DNA of 64,000 nt from Monilinia fructicola (GCA_008692225.1 VICG01000013.1:1-64000); one strand, 5' to 3'; positions 22,110 through 35,985 are shown, counted from the first letter of the stretch. Numbers and translations are program-made. The notes: generated from the letters alone by a model not told the origin.

Positions 22110-24606
22110 CTCCTAAAGGAGGAAGGTCGGAAAAGGCAGAGTGGGGCTCCCCTCTTCAACGCACCACTCAGAGAATCCAGATTGATTACATAATCTCAAA
22201 AGATTTTTCCAAAATTTGCTCAATCGAGGTCCCTCTAAGATTCTTGGAATTCCAGTGTGAACCTTGGAAGTTGTGCTCCGTCTCATTTCTCCTGCTGATG
22301 CAGGTGTGTTGCAGCACTCCGTACTCCGTACACATGCACGACCTCGCCTGACAGACCAACAATTGACCTCCTCCCTTGTGATCAATCCTTGACTTGCTCT
22401 CGAATACCACTCTATAATCTGCTGAGCATGACGTGAGTGAATGCGACAATGATGCTTTGATGATCTGGTTGATAGTAAGGTTAAATGGATGCGATGTCGT
22501 GGTAACCTTACGCGAGTAATAACATACTAGACTTCTCCTCTCAGCTAAGGATGGTAGGTAGTCAGTAGTCTCCCAAGAAAAAGGTTCAATTGATGGCCAA
22601 GTGCATTGATCGGATTGAACAATGTTCGATAAAGGATGCTATGTGTCAAGTTTGCTGTTTAGTTCAGACTACAAAACATCTCTGTCTCCCTCTCTTGATG
22701 GCATCATTGTTTTTATGATTTTCTTCTGTCATCGTCCTTGTCATCGTCGAGCAGAGAGGAGAGGAGAGGAGAGAAGCTTTTATCGATAGACAGTTCTTGA
22801 ATGTTGTTAGCTGGTACTCAAGATGATGGGAGTAGGAGATTTTTAAGTGGCTAAGCTTGGCGACCGGCTACCGGTTTACTTTACCCCATGGGAGTTCGAC
22901 TTGGCAATAGGTTGATAAGTTGATTGAGTTGACGAATACCCTTACCTCGTCCAGCACAGCACGGCGGAGTCAGTCAGTCACAGTGGTAAGTACCCTCGCA
23001 ATACTTACTACCAAGCCCATGCATGACATGGGGGCGCATCAACGAACACGTCCAGGGTGGCAGAGTCTCCAGGGTCTAATGATACAAGAAGTTTTAATAC
23101 TGTAAGGTCAACAACCAACGTGAACCAAGCCCTTCGTTGAATTTTCGGGACTCTTTTAACGCAAAGTTAAAATTCAAAAAAGGTACAAACTCTAGGAAAT
23201 ACCACAATTAGTTCAGAGTATATTAGAACAGTAAAATTACATCATTTCATTTAGATTAAAAAACATGTTACTAACCATCAATTTACTTTTTGGAAGAATT
23301 GCATACAGTACAGACTGTACAGTACAGTCTTCCTGGGTGGGACGTACTGTCACGTACAGTAAGGGGAATAGTAGTCGTAGTAGTATTATATTAGTACAGT
23401 AGGAGTAGCATTGGTTGACATATCAGGCTTTTCGAACCATAAACGTGGAAAAGTCAAAATAATGCATGTGAAAGTATTTATAGTGTCTAGATGCAGCGGG
23501 GGGATTCATCCATGGCCAATATTGTATGGGATGAGATGATGTTCTCCTTGCATCTCATTTTAGTCCCGCATGCAGCAACCAGATATCGACAGATTTCCTC
23601 GCACGCACGCACGCATGCACGCATCTGTTATCAATTAAACTCCCCTTGACATGTTCAGGAGACCTTCTGGCAACCTTGGAACGTTACGATAATTTCGGTA
23701 TACTATACCATCTTGACATGGTCTCAACTTCATGATCTGATAGCATGAGGTTGGTGGATAAATGATTACAACTTCGTATGCTCTACTGTACAAACGACGC
23801 ATCTGAGGAGCGTCTGATCATTCCCACATTCGTGTTGATATGTTTCAAGTCGGGTAAGCCAAGCCACCATGGGAAACCTTATTTGGATATCAAGTGAACC
23901 TTGTTGGGAGATCAAATGAACATTTTCATTTCCAAATCTTCATCATGTTGTTACTTGGGTGTTACGAGTCGGGACGATAGCTTTGAATCGTGCCCGTCTT
24001 CGTGCCTTGGTTTGCTGTGAGCTCTCGTCATCTGAAAAGTTTAGTTGCTAGTTGTCACTAAAACACCGGCTTGGTTCTGAGTGACCGAGATTCAGTCATT
24101 GTCATTGCTACCCAAACGAGGAAGAATATGGTTCCTCATGACCCTCACCGATGTCCTAAAGGTTCCGGTTGTTGTGTCGATTCATTATGTCTGCTTAATT
24201 TGGATCGATGTACCGGCACAAATGGTCACCCAAGTTGTATGTGAGCCTCATGTCCGAGTCATTCGGTGGTTAGTGCTAAGATGATGCTCATTCAACGTTA
24301 TCCTGTCATCGCATCAAAACTAAGTTGTGACGGGGCAATTTTACTTCACTTGATATTCCCTGAAGGATGCTTGGCCCACTAGACTACTGGTAACATTATA
24401 TGATATTTGATTCATTAAGCATGCCATGTCAATCACTATAAAGAGAGAGTCTGCTCCCATCGTGAACTTAGAAATTACTTTTTTATCTCCCGACTCAGGA
24501 AATATACTGCATTTCATGAGGCAGTAATCAAATCGTAAAGGGCACACGCTAGCAGCATCTCTTCCTTTCTTAATCTTCATAGTCATTCTTTTGTTTTTTA
24601 TTAATC
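22110..24606. other. Intergenic region with microsatellites and a palindrome
   Basis: No gene seen. The first about 90 bp (22070-22180) matches the corresponding flank of Harbinger copy C (27880-28010), so the element probably extends to about 22190. The rest holds a GGAGA run (22755-22774), an ACGC run (23601-23624), and a perfect 19-bp palindrome (23312-23330). TACTCCGTA occurs at 22322. Confidence 0.5.
23312..23330. repeat. Perfect 19-bp palindrome AGACTGTAC-A-GTACAGTCT
   Basis: Nine-bp arms around a central A, inside a wider GTACAGTA-rich patch (23300-23400). It lies about 1.3 kb upstream of the chitinase. It could be a dimeric regulator site or decayed microsatellite. Confidence 0.65.
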
Positions 24607-26130
24607 ATGATTTCTCCCTTGAAGCAGTACTTGTTACTGCCTTTGGCATGTTTGTCTGCTTTCACATCGTCAGCAGCACTTCCAGCCAGAAATGAGCTTT
24701 CAGTCCGGACTGAGCCATACACCAATACTTCAGCTAGACCATCATACGCTGGAGGATATTCCGGAAAGCATTCCGGAAAGCATTCCGAAAAACATCATGG
24801 ACATTCCGGTGGACATTCCAGAGGATACACCGGTGGATATCAAAATTCAGCTTACTATGTCAACTGGTATGTGTTCCCATGTGTTGATCTATTTTGCCTA
24901 TTTTCCAAGCAAGCTTTCTAATTTCTCAACTATAGGGCAATTTATGGACGAAATTATCACGTTCAACAACTGCCAGCCAGTGAGTTGAGTCACGTCCTTT
25001 ACGCATTTGCCAACCTTTATCCAAACGGTACAGTGTATGTGCAGTTCTATATCAATAATCAATGTGCAGAATTTCATTAACCTATTTTCAGCTACCTGTC
25101 CGATCCAAATGCCGATATCGAGAAACATTACCCCACTGATTCCTGGAACGAATCCGGGAATAATGCCTATGGTTGCCTCAAGCAACTTTACTTGCTCAAG
25201 AAGCATAACCGTCAACTGAAGACTCTTCTCAGTATCGGAGGTTGGACATACTCAACCAATTTTGCAGGTGCCGCCAGCACCAACGCAACTCGTGCCCAAT
25301 TTGCCTCCACATCCGTGAAACTTCTCGCAGACCTCGGATTCGATGGTCTCGACGTTGATTGGGAGTACCCAGCCAACGCTGTCGAAGCCGCCAATTTCGT
25401 CTTACTTCTCAAAGCCATTCGCGAGGAACTCGATGCCTATGCCGCCAAGTATGCCCCGGGATACCATTTCCTCCTCACGGTGGCAAGCGCTGCAGGTCCC
25501 AAGAACTACAACGTCCTTGACATGGCAGGAATGGATCCTTATCTCGACACTTGGCACTTGATGTCTTTCGATTACGCCGGATCGTGGGATAACGTGACTG
25601 GCAACATGGCAAACTTGTACCCCAGCTCGTCCGTCCCCGCCAGCACCCAATACTCCACCAACCAAGCTGTCACCGACTACATCTCCAAGGGCGTCAGCCC
25701 CTCCAAGCTCGTCATGGGTCTTCCCCTCTACGGCCGCTCCTTCGAAAACACCACTGGCTTGGGCTTACCATTTTCCGGTATCGGAAGCGGATCCTGGGAA
25801 AACGGCGTCTGGGATTACAAGGTGCTCCCCCGTGACGGCGCAACGGAATACTACCTCGCCGACGCAGTTGCCGCGTATACTTTCGATAACTCGACCAAGG
25901 AACTCATCAGCTTTGATAACGTGAAGAGCATCAAGACCAAGGCGACTTATATCAAGGATCATGGGATGCGGGGAGCGTTCTTCTGGGAGAGCAGCGCCGA
26001 TCGAAATGGAACTGAGAGTCTTATTTCGACAACCAGGAAGTCTTTCAAGACATTGGATGGCAGCGAGAATTTGTTGGATTACCCCGCCAGTGTGTATGCT
26101 AACTTTGTGGCTGGTATGCCGGGAGAGTAG
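24607..26130 (+). CDS. Secreted GH18 chitinase with Gly/His-rich N-terminal linker
   Basis: Three exons (24607-24866, 24936-25034, 25092-26130) give 465 residues. Glycoside hydrolase family 18 endochitinases hydrolyse beta-1,4-GlcNAc polymers. A signal peptide (residues 1 to about 24) is followed by a Gly/His/Ser/Lys-rich segment (about 48-80), then the barrel starting [18 protein letters not shown]. The catalytic DxxDxDxE motif is present ([11 protein letters not shown], acid at about residue 211). [13 protein letters not shown] and [13 protein letters not shown] are typical later strands. No chitin-binding module follows. It resembles group-A ascomycete chitinases used in cell-wall turnover or mycoparasitism. 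The His-rich linker is unusual. Confidence 0.95.
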
Positions 26131-26464
26131 AGTCGAATAGTGGATTGAGTTGGGGTAGGCGATCGATGGATGGGTGGGGATATCATCCCCTAGGGGTTTT
26201 CTGATCACGGGGCGTTGTGTAGAGGATTCATTCTTCGGTTGTATTTTATTTTATTTTATCTTACCGGCTTTGAATCTGGCATCTTTAGCTCTGCCTCGCA
26301 GCTCATCCTACCGGATGCTTAGCTTAGGCTAGTAATAAGGAAGCTATTCAAATCGCCATCTTTCTTTCCCTTTCTCCTTCCTTCTTCCCTTCCCCATCTA
26401 ACTTTCTATGTCAATATAGCTTCAAACTCAGAATCACATTCAGGGATCCATGATTCTTTTCCAT

Positions 26465-28020
26465 AGACCAATCATGTTTCAGAGGAACGTGAGATAATGT
26501 AGATCGATTTGAGATTGATCCTCCTGCGATCGAAGATGATTTCAAAATGCATTAACAAGGATTATGGATCATCTGCTCAACCTTCATTTTTCCATCATTC
26601 GCAGATCGTGATATACTCCACTATCATTGCTGTACCAGGTTGTATCTCATCATGCCCTTTATCGATGTCCGCTTGAAGTTCTTAATCTTAGCCTCTTCTC
26701 AAGTTGATCAACCTTCTCCCAGACCCTCATTCGCCTACCACCTTGTTGTAATCTTATTCTGTATATTTTCATCAATGCGGACAATCGCATCATATGTTCT
26801 TCCTTGAAGGATTAATTAAACCTTCTAGGAATGAGGTTTTACAACTGTTAATAAAAGCTCTCACGATCGAGGATCAACATAAGCTACCTGCTTTTTTTCC
26901 AACCCCTCGTCTGTTTTTGACCTTTGCATTTTTCAACGTGCGGGATTGTCACGCTTTCCTTCGATGTAATGATCCTTGACTTTTTTCCCTGGCTTGATCC
27001 TGAACATTCTTGTTTCGAGTCTTCTAGGCCTGGTGAGGTTAATCGTGAGATCTTTCTTGCGACGGGATATGTATATATCGACGACAGAGTTATACAACGT
27101 CTAGGGTTTCTTGTCCTTCGATGGGTGTGCTAATCGATCCTTTTTTCCTATCTTTTAATCACTTTTTTATACTCAGCAACACCATTTTGATTCCTCGCAT
27201 CCCTTGCTGTTTCTATCTTGATATCGCTCATCACACTACCCATATTCCACCTTAATCCCGATTTTTGCATGGGAAAGGTGCTTCCTCTTCCTTTGAAACA
27301 TTTTTTGTAGGAGTGCCGAGTACTCTGTACTATTTGATGTTCGTTCGTCCGATTATGATATTTTGCAGGGGCAGAAGTAAGACTCCTGCTATCAGATCTC
27401 GTAGATGATCTGGGTGGAGGGGTATGTAAGGAATTCGGTAGGTAGTACAGTAGATCGAAGCGGGGGCATGCTTTTCGTGGCATTATTGGGTCGTTCACAG
27501 TGCGATTCTGGACTGCTCGACCCAGTGACCCACTAAAATCGCATTTTGGTGGTAGTTGAAGTATACTCTGTAGATGGAAGTGGTATCAAGCGTACCATGC
27601 TCAATCGATTGTACTCATCCGGCTGGAAGCATTTTGGCATATATATGGGAAGAAAGAGGAATGGGGGAGGTGAAGATAGGGGTTGATTCCTCGAATCGAG
27701 TGAAAAAGGACGTTTAGACGAATCTTCGTTAATTATATGAAAGAGCATTGAATTGAGGCAAATGGTTCGAAGAAGATGGTGTGGAAGTCACCATGATAGT
27801 AGATTCAAAAGATCCAAATTCTTTATAATAGATTCAATTTTCGAATCGTACGTTTAGAGTATAGATTTAATAGTTTCTTCTACCTAATGCCTACAAGCGT
27901 AGATTCCAATCCCCCAAAGAATTCAAAACTTTAGCTTCGGGAAGAGGTCGAAAAAAGTCATATGGCATCTACCCCTTCGTCGGACCATTCAGAGAATCAG
28001 GATCTAATGAGATAATGTCC
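26465..28020. mobile_element. Harbinger copy C, heavily decayed
   Basis: A + strand relic of the transposase tail (RFEIDPPAIEDDFKMH, around 26500-26555) is followed by a minus-strand relic of the Myb/SANT gene (about 26560-27800). The frame at 27148-27498 still shows KYHNRTNEHQIV and SGLRWNMGSVMSDIKIETA, matching the intact KYHKWTEERRIV and SGVWWNTVNEQYNRIEKA. The flank 27880-28010 matches 22070-22180 (AATGCCTACAAG, AGAGAATC). Many stops and indels are present; this is the oldest of the three copies. Confidence 0.7.
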
Positions 28021-28177
28021 AGTAAGGTATGAAAATCTAGTTTAAGGCCTCTACTGTTGTAGTATACGGTATGTGACGATCATGGGGGGCGCGCACTCGT
28101 CGATTCTGGATGTTGCTAGCAGGTGGTTAGGGCTAGGGTTGTTTATGTGTGGTGCTGCTTGAGGTTTCGGGTTCGAA

Positions 28178-28203
28178 AGGATGGAAGGATGGAAGGATGG
28201 AAA
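28178..28203. repeat. GGAT/GGAA microsatellite
   Basis: Three repeats of AAGGATGG between 28178 and 28203. Confidence 0.7.
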
Positions 28204-30032
28204 TATGTGGATTTGATGTTGGATTGTGGTGAGTGAGTGGTGTTTGATAATACTAGAACTGGCTAATCTAGTCTTCTTATTCAAAAGGGATTGATTGAGA
28301 GGGGATTTTTAAGATGTTTGAGATCGTGTTTGCTGTTTAGTTTTGCTATTTTATTGCATCTTGATGGAGTATGATCTGGTAGATTACATAGTTATCTTTG
28401 GAGTCAAGTTGATGGATGTATTTTGTTCTATTTTTTAATGCCCTCTTCTCTCCTTTCTTCTCTTGTTGTCTCTGCTCGTCTAGGAATTTCCTTTTCTTTT
28501 CACATTCGAGTAGTAGAACTATATGAGCAATTCAGCCTTCCTCCTTCTCGATGAGTACTGTTCGTAATCTACAATCTACACGCTGCTAACAGTAAACCCG
28601 AGATCTCTTGACCATCATCTTCCCTCATAGTAGTACAAGATATAACCCAAGAACACCCGTCGTTGGTTTCTCAAGAATTCAACCTGACTTATCACCAATG
28701 CAAGTACCAAGTACTGTCGCAAGCAATCAATACTGATTCGAATATTCAGATACTTGTACCGAGTCAATCAACGTCCATGCAGTGAGTCCGGACCACCAAT
28801 TAGTTCCTGTCAGTGATTTAAAGTTCATTACTATTCTTTCTGCCAAGCAGGGGGATTCTCTCTTCATGCAAGTAATAAGCATCATCATGGGAGATGGCTT
28901 GCATGAACTTTCCTGTCATAGTCATATAGCAATGATAAGTAGTACAATACCTAGTAGTCATCAAGCATATCAAACTTGATGATAGCTGTGTATATATTTT
29001 ACCCGCATCCAAAGTTAGATGTGATTAGGGGATCTCGTTTAGGTGATGGTGACGGTGATGGCGATATGTATGTGGGTATGTTATGTGTAGTGTATGTGTA
29101 TGTGTGTGTGTATGCATGTAGGGAGGGTTCACATGGACTGTCCCAGACCCAGACCCAGACCATGAATCTTTCTGTAGGGAGCAACATTGGAGGTAAGTCC
29201 ACCAGGTCTTTCATCCAGATAAATCAATCAAGAGATATCAGGTCACAATGTGAGTGATGAGCCACAGACTTGATAGTTGCATGTTGTTACCTCCCCCCAT
29301 GGGATGCGATGGTTGAACCTCTCCTTTGGTGCTGTGATTGAAAACGACAACATCCATCGAGATGTGACGAGATGGGATGAGCTGTGAGTGAGTATGAGAG
29401 AAGGAAACCTTCATAATGACATGGCGAGTAGCTTATATATGCATACCTACTGTACATGCGTACGAACCAGGGTACAATACATCTCCTTATGTCTCGGCTT
29501 GACAATTATTCCTCCGTTCCCGTACTTTGTACTCCGTCGAACGACGAGTGTGTCTTATCTGAAATGTCGGAATCGGTCGATCTCCAACCACCGATGAACC
29601 TCGGCTCAAAAGGATTTTGCTCCACCTCTGCCGACAGCACCTACCTAGGCAGCTCGACCACCTACCTAGGTTCACCACATCAGTCATTCATTCATGGATC
29701 CTTTTGGCTGATCGCAAGACTAACGGAGAGTCCGAATGATGCAGGATGGAAGAATATCTACATTCGTACGTTGGTCGTCAATACCGCTGAATGTTCCACA
29801 TAGATCCACCAAAGGTGCGAGATGGAGCATAAAAATGGCATGGTTACGATGAGTGGTGTCAGTATGTGTACTCCGTACAGTAAGGTTACATACAAGCTGG
29901 ATGAATGATGAACGAAAATACGACCGGCCGCTTAATAATGGAGACGCCGAACCGCGGTACGGAGGAGAAAACAGATGAGGTTCAGAGTCTCAGACGTTTG
30001 GATGTTGTCAAGGTCAAGGTTCAAGGTTCAAC

Positions 30033-30093
30033 GTCACACTCACTCACACACCCTCACACTCACTCTCTCACTCTCTCACTCTCTCACTCTCAC
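30033..30093. repeat. CACTCT/CTCTCA microsatellite
   Basis: About 60 bp of CACTC then CTCTCA repeats, pyrimidine-rich on the + strand. Confidence 0.8.
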
Positions 30094-30672
30094 GGTTGTG
30101 ACCGCAGAGCTTTGTTATGATTGGATGAATGATTTCATGATTCAGTTGACGACATATCTATCTATTTTGAAGGTTACCTTTACCTTTACCCTTCTCTACC
30201 CTTGACCGATTGTATCTCGTTGGGATTCCTTACACGTATTGACTTTTCTTATGCCATGGCCAAGATGAAGAATGGAGAATAGTCCCGATGTGTTCATTTG
30301 CCGTCTCCATCCAGAACGGCCGGTATCCTCTACTCCGTACTTGTCGTACTCTCCAGCGCCCCCGTAAACAAATGTGAATGGATGAGTCTATAAGGCTTGG
30401 CTACGTCCGAATGGTTAAGTTCTTTTGCACAGGCCAAAATCTGGTCTTTTGGCATATCCAGGATGGAATATAGTCACGTTTTCACCCTGATTAGTGGCAA
30501 ATTCGAAGTCCAATGATAAATTCTACCCGTCCGATTTATATGGGCCGATCCATATTTTAACATGTGCTTGGGAGAACGGTGTTGTATTGTACTGTACCTA
30601 TCTACCGGTATTCTCAGACTGCGTCTACCTCCAAGTATTACATATGCATCTAACGCAGCTAACGCATCTACG

Positions 30673-30724
30673 GAACGACGACGACGACGACGACGACCAC
30701 GATAACAACAACAACAACGACAGC
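30673..30724. repeat. GAC then AAC trinucleotide microsatellite
   Basis: Seven GAC-like units followed by five AAC units, about 52 bp, outside any gene. Confidence 0.8.
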
Positions 30725-31382
30725 TAAAGCTACAACTGCACATACATATCTACACTTATGGAGACATCAGAACCTTCCCCTCCTATCCTCTCAGGAAAAG
30801 AGAAAGAAGAACATTTCAATATGCTATGCTGGCTCAACGACTGAATCACTCAGCTAGCCTGTCATATACACTGCATCATTATCCATCATTATGCATTGAG
30901 TTTTCTCGTGCCTCCAATCATCGATCATCAATATCATATTCCAATCCTTATCCTTGAATTACATGTTGTGATGCGCTACGGACTTTTAAATTTGACCTAC
31001 ATTCATCCACATTATAACCTACCGGACACACAAGCTGATCGATACTCTTAACGTCCAACGAAAACTTGCACAATCCTGATGCCATGGGCCAATTACAGTC
31101 TCTTCTTCAATCATCCAAGGTCAGACCAAGATGAAAGGAATAAAAAGATCCGCTCTTCGGCACGATGAGAATGCGTTGTGCTGTTTGATATCCGTTCCTC
31201 CTTGTCATGTGACGGATTGTTTTCTCCGTGTGCCGCGGTCCCAAGTATAAATACAAGTATAAATATATATTTATATTCATGAACTACGTAGTGTCTTTTC
31301 CACATATCGTTGATCTAAGTTTGAAGTTTGTCCTCAACTCAATCTGCCACTCATTGATAATACTTAGGTTGCAGTATTGAAT

Positions 31383-34300
31383 ATGGTGGAGTTGGAAGAG
31401 ATACCTGGACCTCCAGGTCTGCCATTCCTAGGAAACGTTCAGGATCTTGATCCCGTCAATTCGATTGCTAGTCTTGAGCGTCTAGCAGAAATATATGGTG
31501 AGATTGAAGTGTTCTCCCTTCTTTTCGAAGCATGTTTCGCTGACCATATGTTTCCTTCTTCCAGGTCCTATCTTTAAACTGAATCTTGGTGGTATCGAAA
31601 AACTTTACATCTCTACACAAGCTCTGCTCAATGAGATCTGCGACGAAAAGAGGTTCACAAAAGTAGTCTCTGGTGGATTAGAACAAGTTCGAAATGGTGT
31701 TACCGATGGACTTTTCACCGCACGATATGGGGAAGAGAATTGGGAATTGGCGCATAGAATATTGATGCCAGGTGTGTACCATCAATCACAAATAATTTGA
31801 TATGAAAACTAACTTTTCGAAGCATTCGGACCTCTTTCCATCCGATCCATGTTTGACGAAATGCACGATATCGCTTCACAATTGGTCATGAAGTGGGCGA
31901 GATTTGGGTCGAAGGAGAAGATCGATGTTACGGATGGATTCACAAGATTGACTCTGGACTCGATTGCCTTGTCAGTTTCATATCCATGTCTATATTTCAA
32001 GGACAACGCAACTGACTGATACTCCAGATGTGCAATGGGTACTCGTTTCAATAGCTTCTATCATGAGGAAATGCATCCCTTCGTCGATGCCATGACCGGA
32101 TTTCTGCTCGAGTCCGGTGCCAGAGCAGCACGACCTGCAATCGCTAATTATTTCATGCGCTCAACACAAAACAAATATGATTCTGATATTGAGCTACTTC
32201 AGAGTGTAGCAAAAGAGCTTTTGGCTGAGCGACGAGCAAATCCAAATGACAAGAAAGATTTGTTGAATGCCATGATTAATGGAAGAGACCCAAAGACTGG
32301 AAAAGGTCTCCCAGACTCGAATATTTTGAACAATATGATTACCTTTCTCATTGCCGGTATGTTATCATTCCATCGGGGCACTCCGTCACTATGCTAATCA
32401 TCTTACCAGGACATGAAACAACAAGTGGAATGCTGTCGTTCCTTTTCTATAATCTTTTGAAAAATCCTTCAGCATATCAGGCAGTCCAACGCGAAGTTGA
32501 CGAAGTTGTTGGAAAAGGCCCCATAACAATTGATCACATGTCCAAATTTCCATATATCGAAGCTTGTCTACGAGAGACCTTGAGATTGACTCCAACAGCA
32601 CCAGCTTTCTCAGTCTACCCTTTGCCAGGGACAACCGAGTCGCCTATAATTATTGGCGGTAAGTATGAGGTCAAGCCAGGACAACCTATACTTGCTCTTA
32701 TTCCTGCTGTTCACCGTGATCCTACTGTTTACGGTGATGATGTCGCCTCCTTCAAACCTGAACGAATGTTGGATGAACCATTCAAAAAACTACCCCCCAA
32801 CTCTTGGAAACCTTTCGGCAATGGTATGAGAGGGTGTATTGGAAGGCCTTTCGCATGGCAAGAGTCAATTCTCATCGTCGCGATGCTCCTACAGAATCTC
32901 AATTTCAGAATGGACGACCCGAGTTATAACATTCTAATCAAACAAACCTTGACTATCAAGCCTAATGGATTTTACATGCATGCCAGTCTTCGCGATGGGA
33001 TTGATCCAATCCATCTCGAGAGGATGCTGCATGTAGACATTTCCAAGGATCGACTCTCGCCAAATGATCAAACACTTACCAAGGTCTTGAGTCATTCTAG
33101 CAAACCCAAAAAGCCCATGTCAGTCTTTTATGGTTCGAACTCGGGAACCTGTGAAGCTCTTGCTCGAAGTCTTGCCAGAGAAGCGAGTGGGCGTGGCTAT
33201 GATGCCCAGGTTGAGCCTCTTGATGCTGCTGTAGACAAGATCCCTAAGAATCAGCCAGTCATTCTGATATCCTCGAGTTACGAAGGGCAGCCCCCTGATA
33301 ATGCTAGTCATTTTGTCGAATGGTTGGAGAATCTCAAAGGCAGTAATAGTCTCAAGGATGTCAAATATGCTGTTTATGGTTGCGGAAATCGTAAGTTACT
33401 CCTTACCTGTAAAGTTGTCAAGCAATATATAATGATTAACCATCTTTACAGATGATTGGGTATCGACCTTCCACAGAATTCCTAAATTACTTGATACTGA
33501 ATTTGAAAACAACGGCGCTACAAGAATCGGGGAAACCGGATTGGGCGATGTTGCTGCTGGAGATATTTTTGAGGCTTTTGACGAGTGGCAAGATAACTGT
33601 CTTTGGACCAAAATCACCAGCAGTGCGGAGCATGGAGAAGATGTTGGCCTAGAGATTGACATCGATTCTACTACTCGATCTTCCAAGCTTCGTCAAGACG
33701 TTCGTGAGTCAATTGTCCTTAGCAACAAGGTTTTGACGGCACCAGGAGAGCCGGAAAAAACGTCACATGTCTCTTAAAATTCCAACTGGCATGTCGTATC
33801 GTGCAGGTGACTACATGGCAGTACTTCCGATAAACAACGCAAAGAACATCAGACGTGTGTTGAAGCATTTTGGACTTCCCTGGGATGCCATGTTGAATAT
33901 AAAAGCTGGGGCCAATACAATTTTACCAACTGGACATCCCATATCCGTGTGGGATGTACTTGGTGCCTACGTCGAACTCAGTCAAGTTGCAACTCGCAAG
34001 GTACTTATATATCTTCCCTTCGACTTGATAAATAGCTAACCATGGTAGAACATCGCAAAAATAGCTGCAAGCACACCCGAACCAGAAGTGAGGGAAAAGA
34101 TTGAGTATCTAGGAAAGGCAGGCTTTGAGAAAGAAATTTTAGTCAAACGCCGTTCACCACTCGATATACTGGAAGAATATCCATCCGCCGCGCTTTCTCT
34201 CGGAGACTTTCTCGCCATGCTTCCACCTATGAGAATTCGTCAGTATTCCATCTCCTCGTCGCCACTCGACGACCCCACAGTCGCCACCTTGACATGGTCT

Positions 34301-34924
34301 GTTCTCGACACCGTCTCAAAAGCTGGTGAATCGAAGCGCTATCTGGGAGTGGCGTCGAATTACCTTTCTTCTGTTGAGGAAGGAGACCGTGTACATGTTG
34401 CTGTCAAGCCAAGTCGTGGAAATTTCCACCCACCCACAGATTTGGAGAATACTCCGGTAATCTATATTTGTGCTGGAACAGGGTTAGCTCCCTTCCGTGG
34501 TTTCGTACAAGAGCGAGCTTTACAAATCGCAGCTGGACGAAAGTTAGCCCCTGCATACTTGTTTATTGGATGTGGACATCCTGAAAAAGATACTCTATTT
34601 TCTGAGGAACTAAAGAAATGGGAAGCAGATGGAGCCGTGAAACTTTTTTATGCATTCTCTCGAGCTCCGGAATTAAGTAAAGGATGCCGTCATGTTCAAG
34701 ACAGGCTTTGGGAAGAGAGAGAAGAATTGAAAGAGGTCTTTGAGAGTGGTGCAAAGTTGTATGTCTGTGGATCAAGTTTGGTTGGAGAAGGAGTTTCGGT
34801 CATGACCAAGAAAATTTATGCAGAGGCTGCTGATATGCTTGGAAAGACTAAGACTGATGAAGAAGTTGAGGAATGGTTCCAGGGTATCAAGAATGATAGG
34901 TACGCTAGTGATGTCTTTACTTGA
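31383..34924 (+). CDS. CYP505-type self-sufficient P450:reductase fusion, one frameshift
   Basis: Seven exons: 31383-31497, 31565-31771, 31823-31970, 32028-32356, 32410-33390, 33452-34000, 34049-34924. Phases agree everywhere except exon 6, which is one base too long. The protein (1067 aa if that base is ignored) is a P450foxy/BM3-like fatty-acid hydroxylase: IPGPPGLPFLGNV start, I-helix AGHETTSG, ExxR EACLRETLR, haem loop FGNGMRGCIG (Cys at about 409), flavodoxin domain VFYGSNSGTCEALA, FAD loop RQYSISSSPLDD and NADPH-binding CGSSLVGEG. The extra base is in the A6 run at about 33756-33762, just before RHMSLKIPTGMSYRAGDY. It would truncate the protein before the FAD/NADPH domains unless it is a sequencing error. 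First gene of the proposed metabolic locus. Confidence 0.9.
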
Positions 34925-35985
34925 TAGGGCGGTGTGGAAGTCTACGTGCCAAATAGGCCAAGAATCTGTTTATATTTTGAGTTGAGCGTGGGTCTGGAAA
35001 ATAACTTGGCTCTCTATTTGTAATCTATCAATTGAATTCAAGTTGGGTACAGGACAAATTACTCATCCTGTTCTCATACTACTATGGAAAATCACGAAGT
35101 TTATGACCATTGCCATGCGATGATTCCGAATTCTTCGGAAGCCACTCATAATCCGTCAAGCCTAAATTCTGCGCCTCGTCGGTGTTGATGCAGTTGGCTT
35201 CTTTGGAATATAGACAATAACGGGTTTATTTGTGCACCCTGCGGGGCTTTAGGCTTCTATTTTAGCCCAGTTCGCAACTTGCTTTCCAAAGAACAAGATC
35301 CAGCAGGTTTCCCCTTCATTTTCCGCTTGATAAGGAGGGGTAATGGTCATCTGTGAAAGTGGTACAATAAGCAGCCCTTCCTCCTCAAATTGTGTCAAAC
35401 ATATTCACAGCTGAAAAATGTACCTTCGTACCTGCGGTTCAAGCTCAAATTCGGGACTCCGGACAATGTACGGACGGAGTATTACGATCTTATCATCAAT
35501 CAGATTATGATTGTGATGCTGACGAACTCACACATCACTGTGTCAGCCTTATGATGTATGATTGATGACAACGACATGTCGAGTACTTTCCGTTAATCTG
35601 TCTAGTACTGAAATTGAAATGTCGCAGGCTTTGCGAGAAACGATTTCGAAATGGAGATTTTGGTCTTAACAACATCTAGTAAGACGCCCGGGAGAATATC
35701 AAGAGTAGTTATTTAAAAGTTCTGACGAGCGTCTTGTAAACACAATGGAATGGAGAACCTTCAAAAAGGTAAGATGTTAGTTAGAGATTATCGTTGCACA
35801 GCGTGAATATGCCCAGCTATTCTAAGCAGAACGCGCGGGGAAGCCAAAAATAGATGCTACAATATTGCTCTGTCTCTATATGAGATTACTTTATACTGTC
35901 GATGGATGGCGGATTGTTTGATTATCTTGAAGGATGAACGCGAAAAGCGATCGCATCAAATTTTATTCTTCGCCCTTGGATTGAG
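34925..35985. other. Intergenic, no gene seen
   Basis: Between CYP505 and the first PTH11-like gene. A TACGGA-CGGAGTA variant of the recurrent motif occurs near 35469. No protein-like frame. Confidence 0.4.

Larger units (their letters stand above)
28021..31382. other. Long intergenic region rich in simple repeats
   Basis: No gene seen in about 3.3 kb. It contains GT-rich repeats (29041-29125), duplicated CACCTACCTAGG (near 29637 and 29660), a CTCTCA array and a GAC/AAC array (listed separately). TACTCCGTA occurs at 29869 and 30331. Its last part should be the CYP505 promoter. Confidence 0.5.

Noticed and set aside
22755..23624. Possible CRISPR-like repetition (GGAGA, ACGC)
   Set aside because: Plain microsatellites without spacers; eukaryotic genome.
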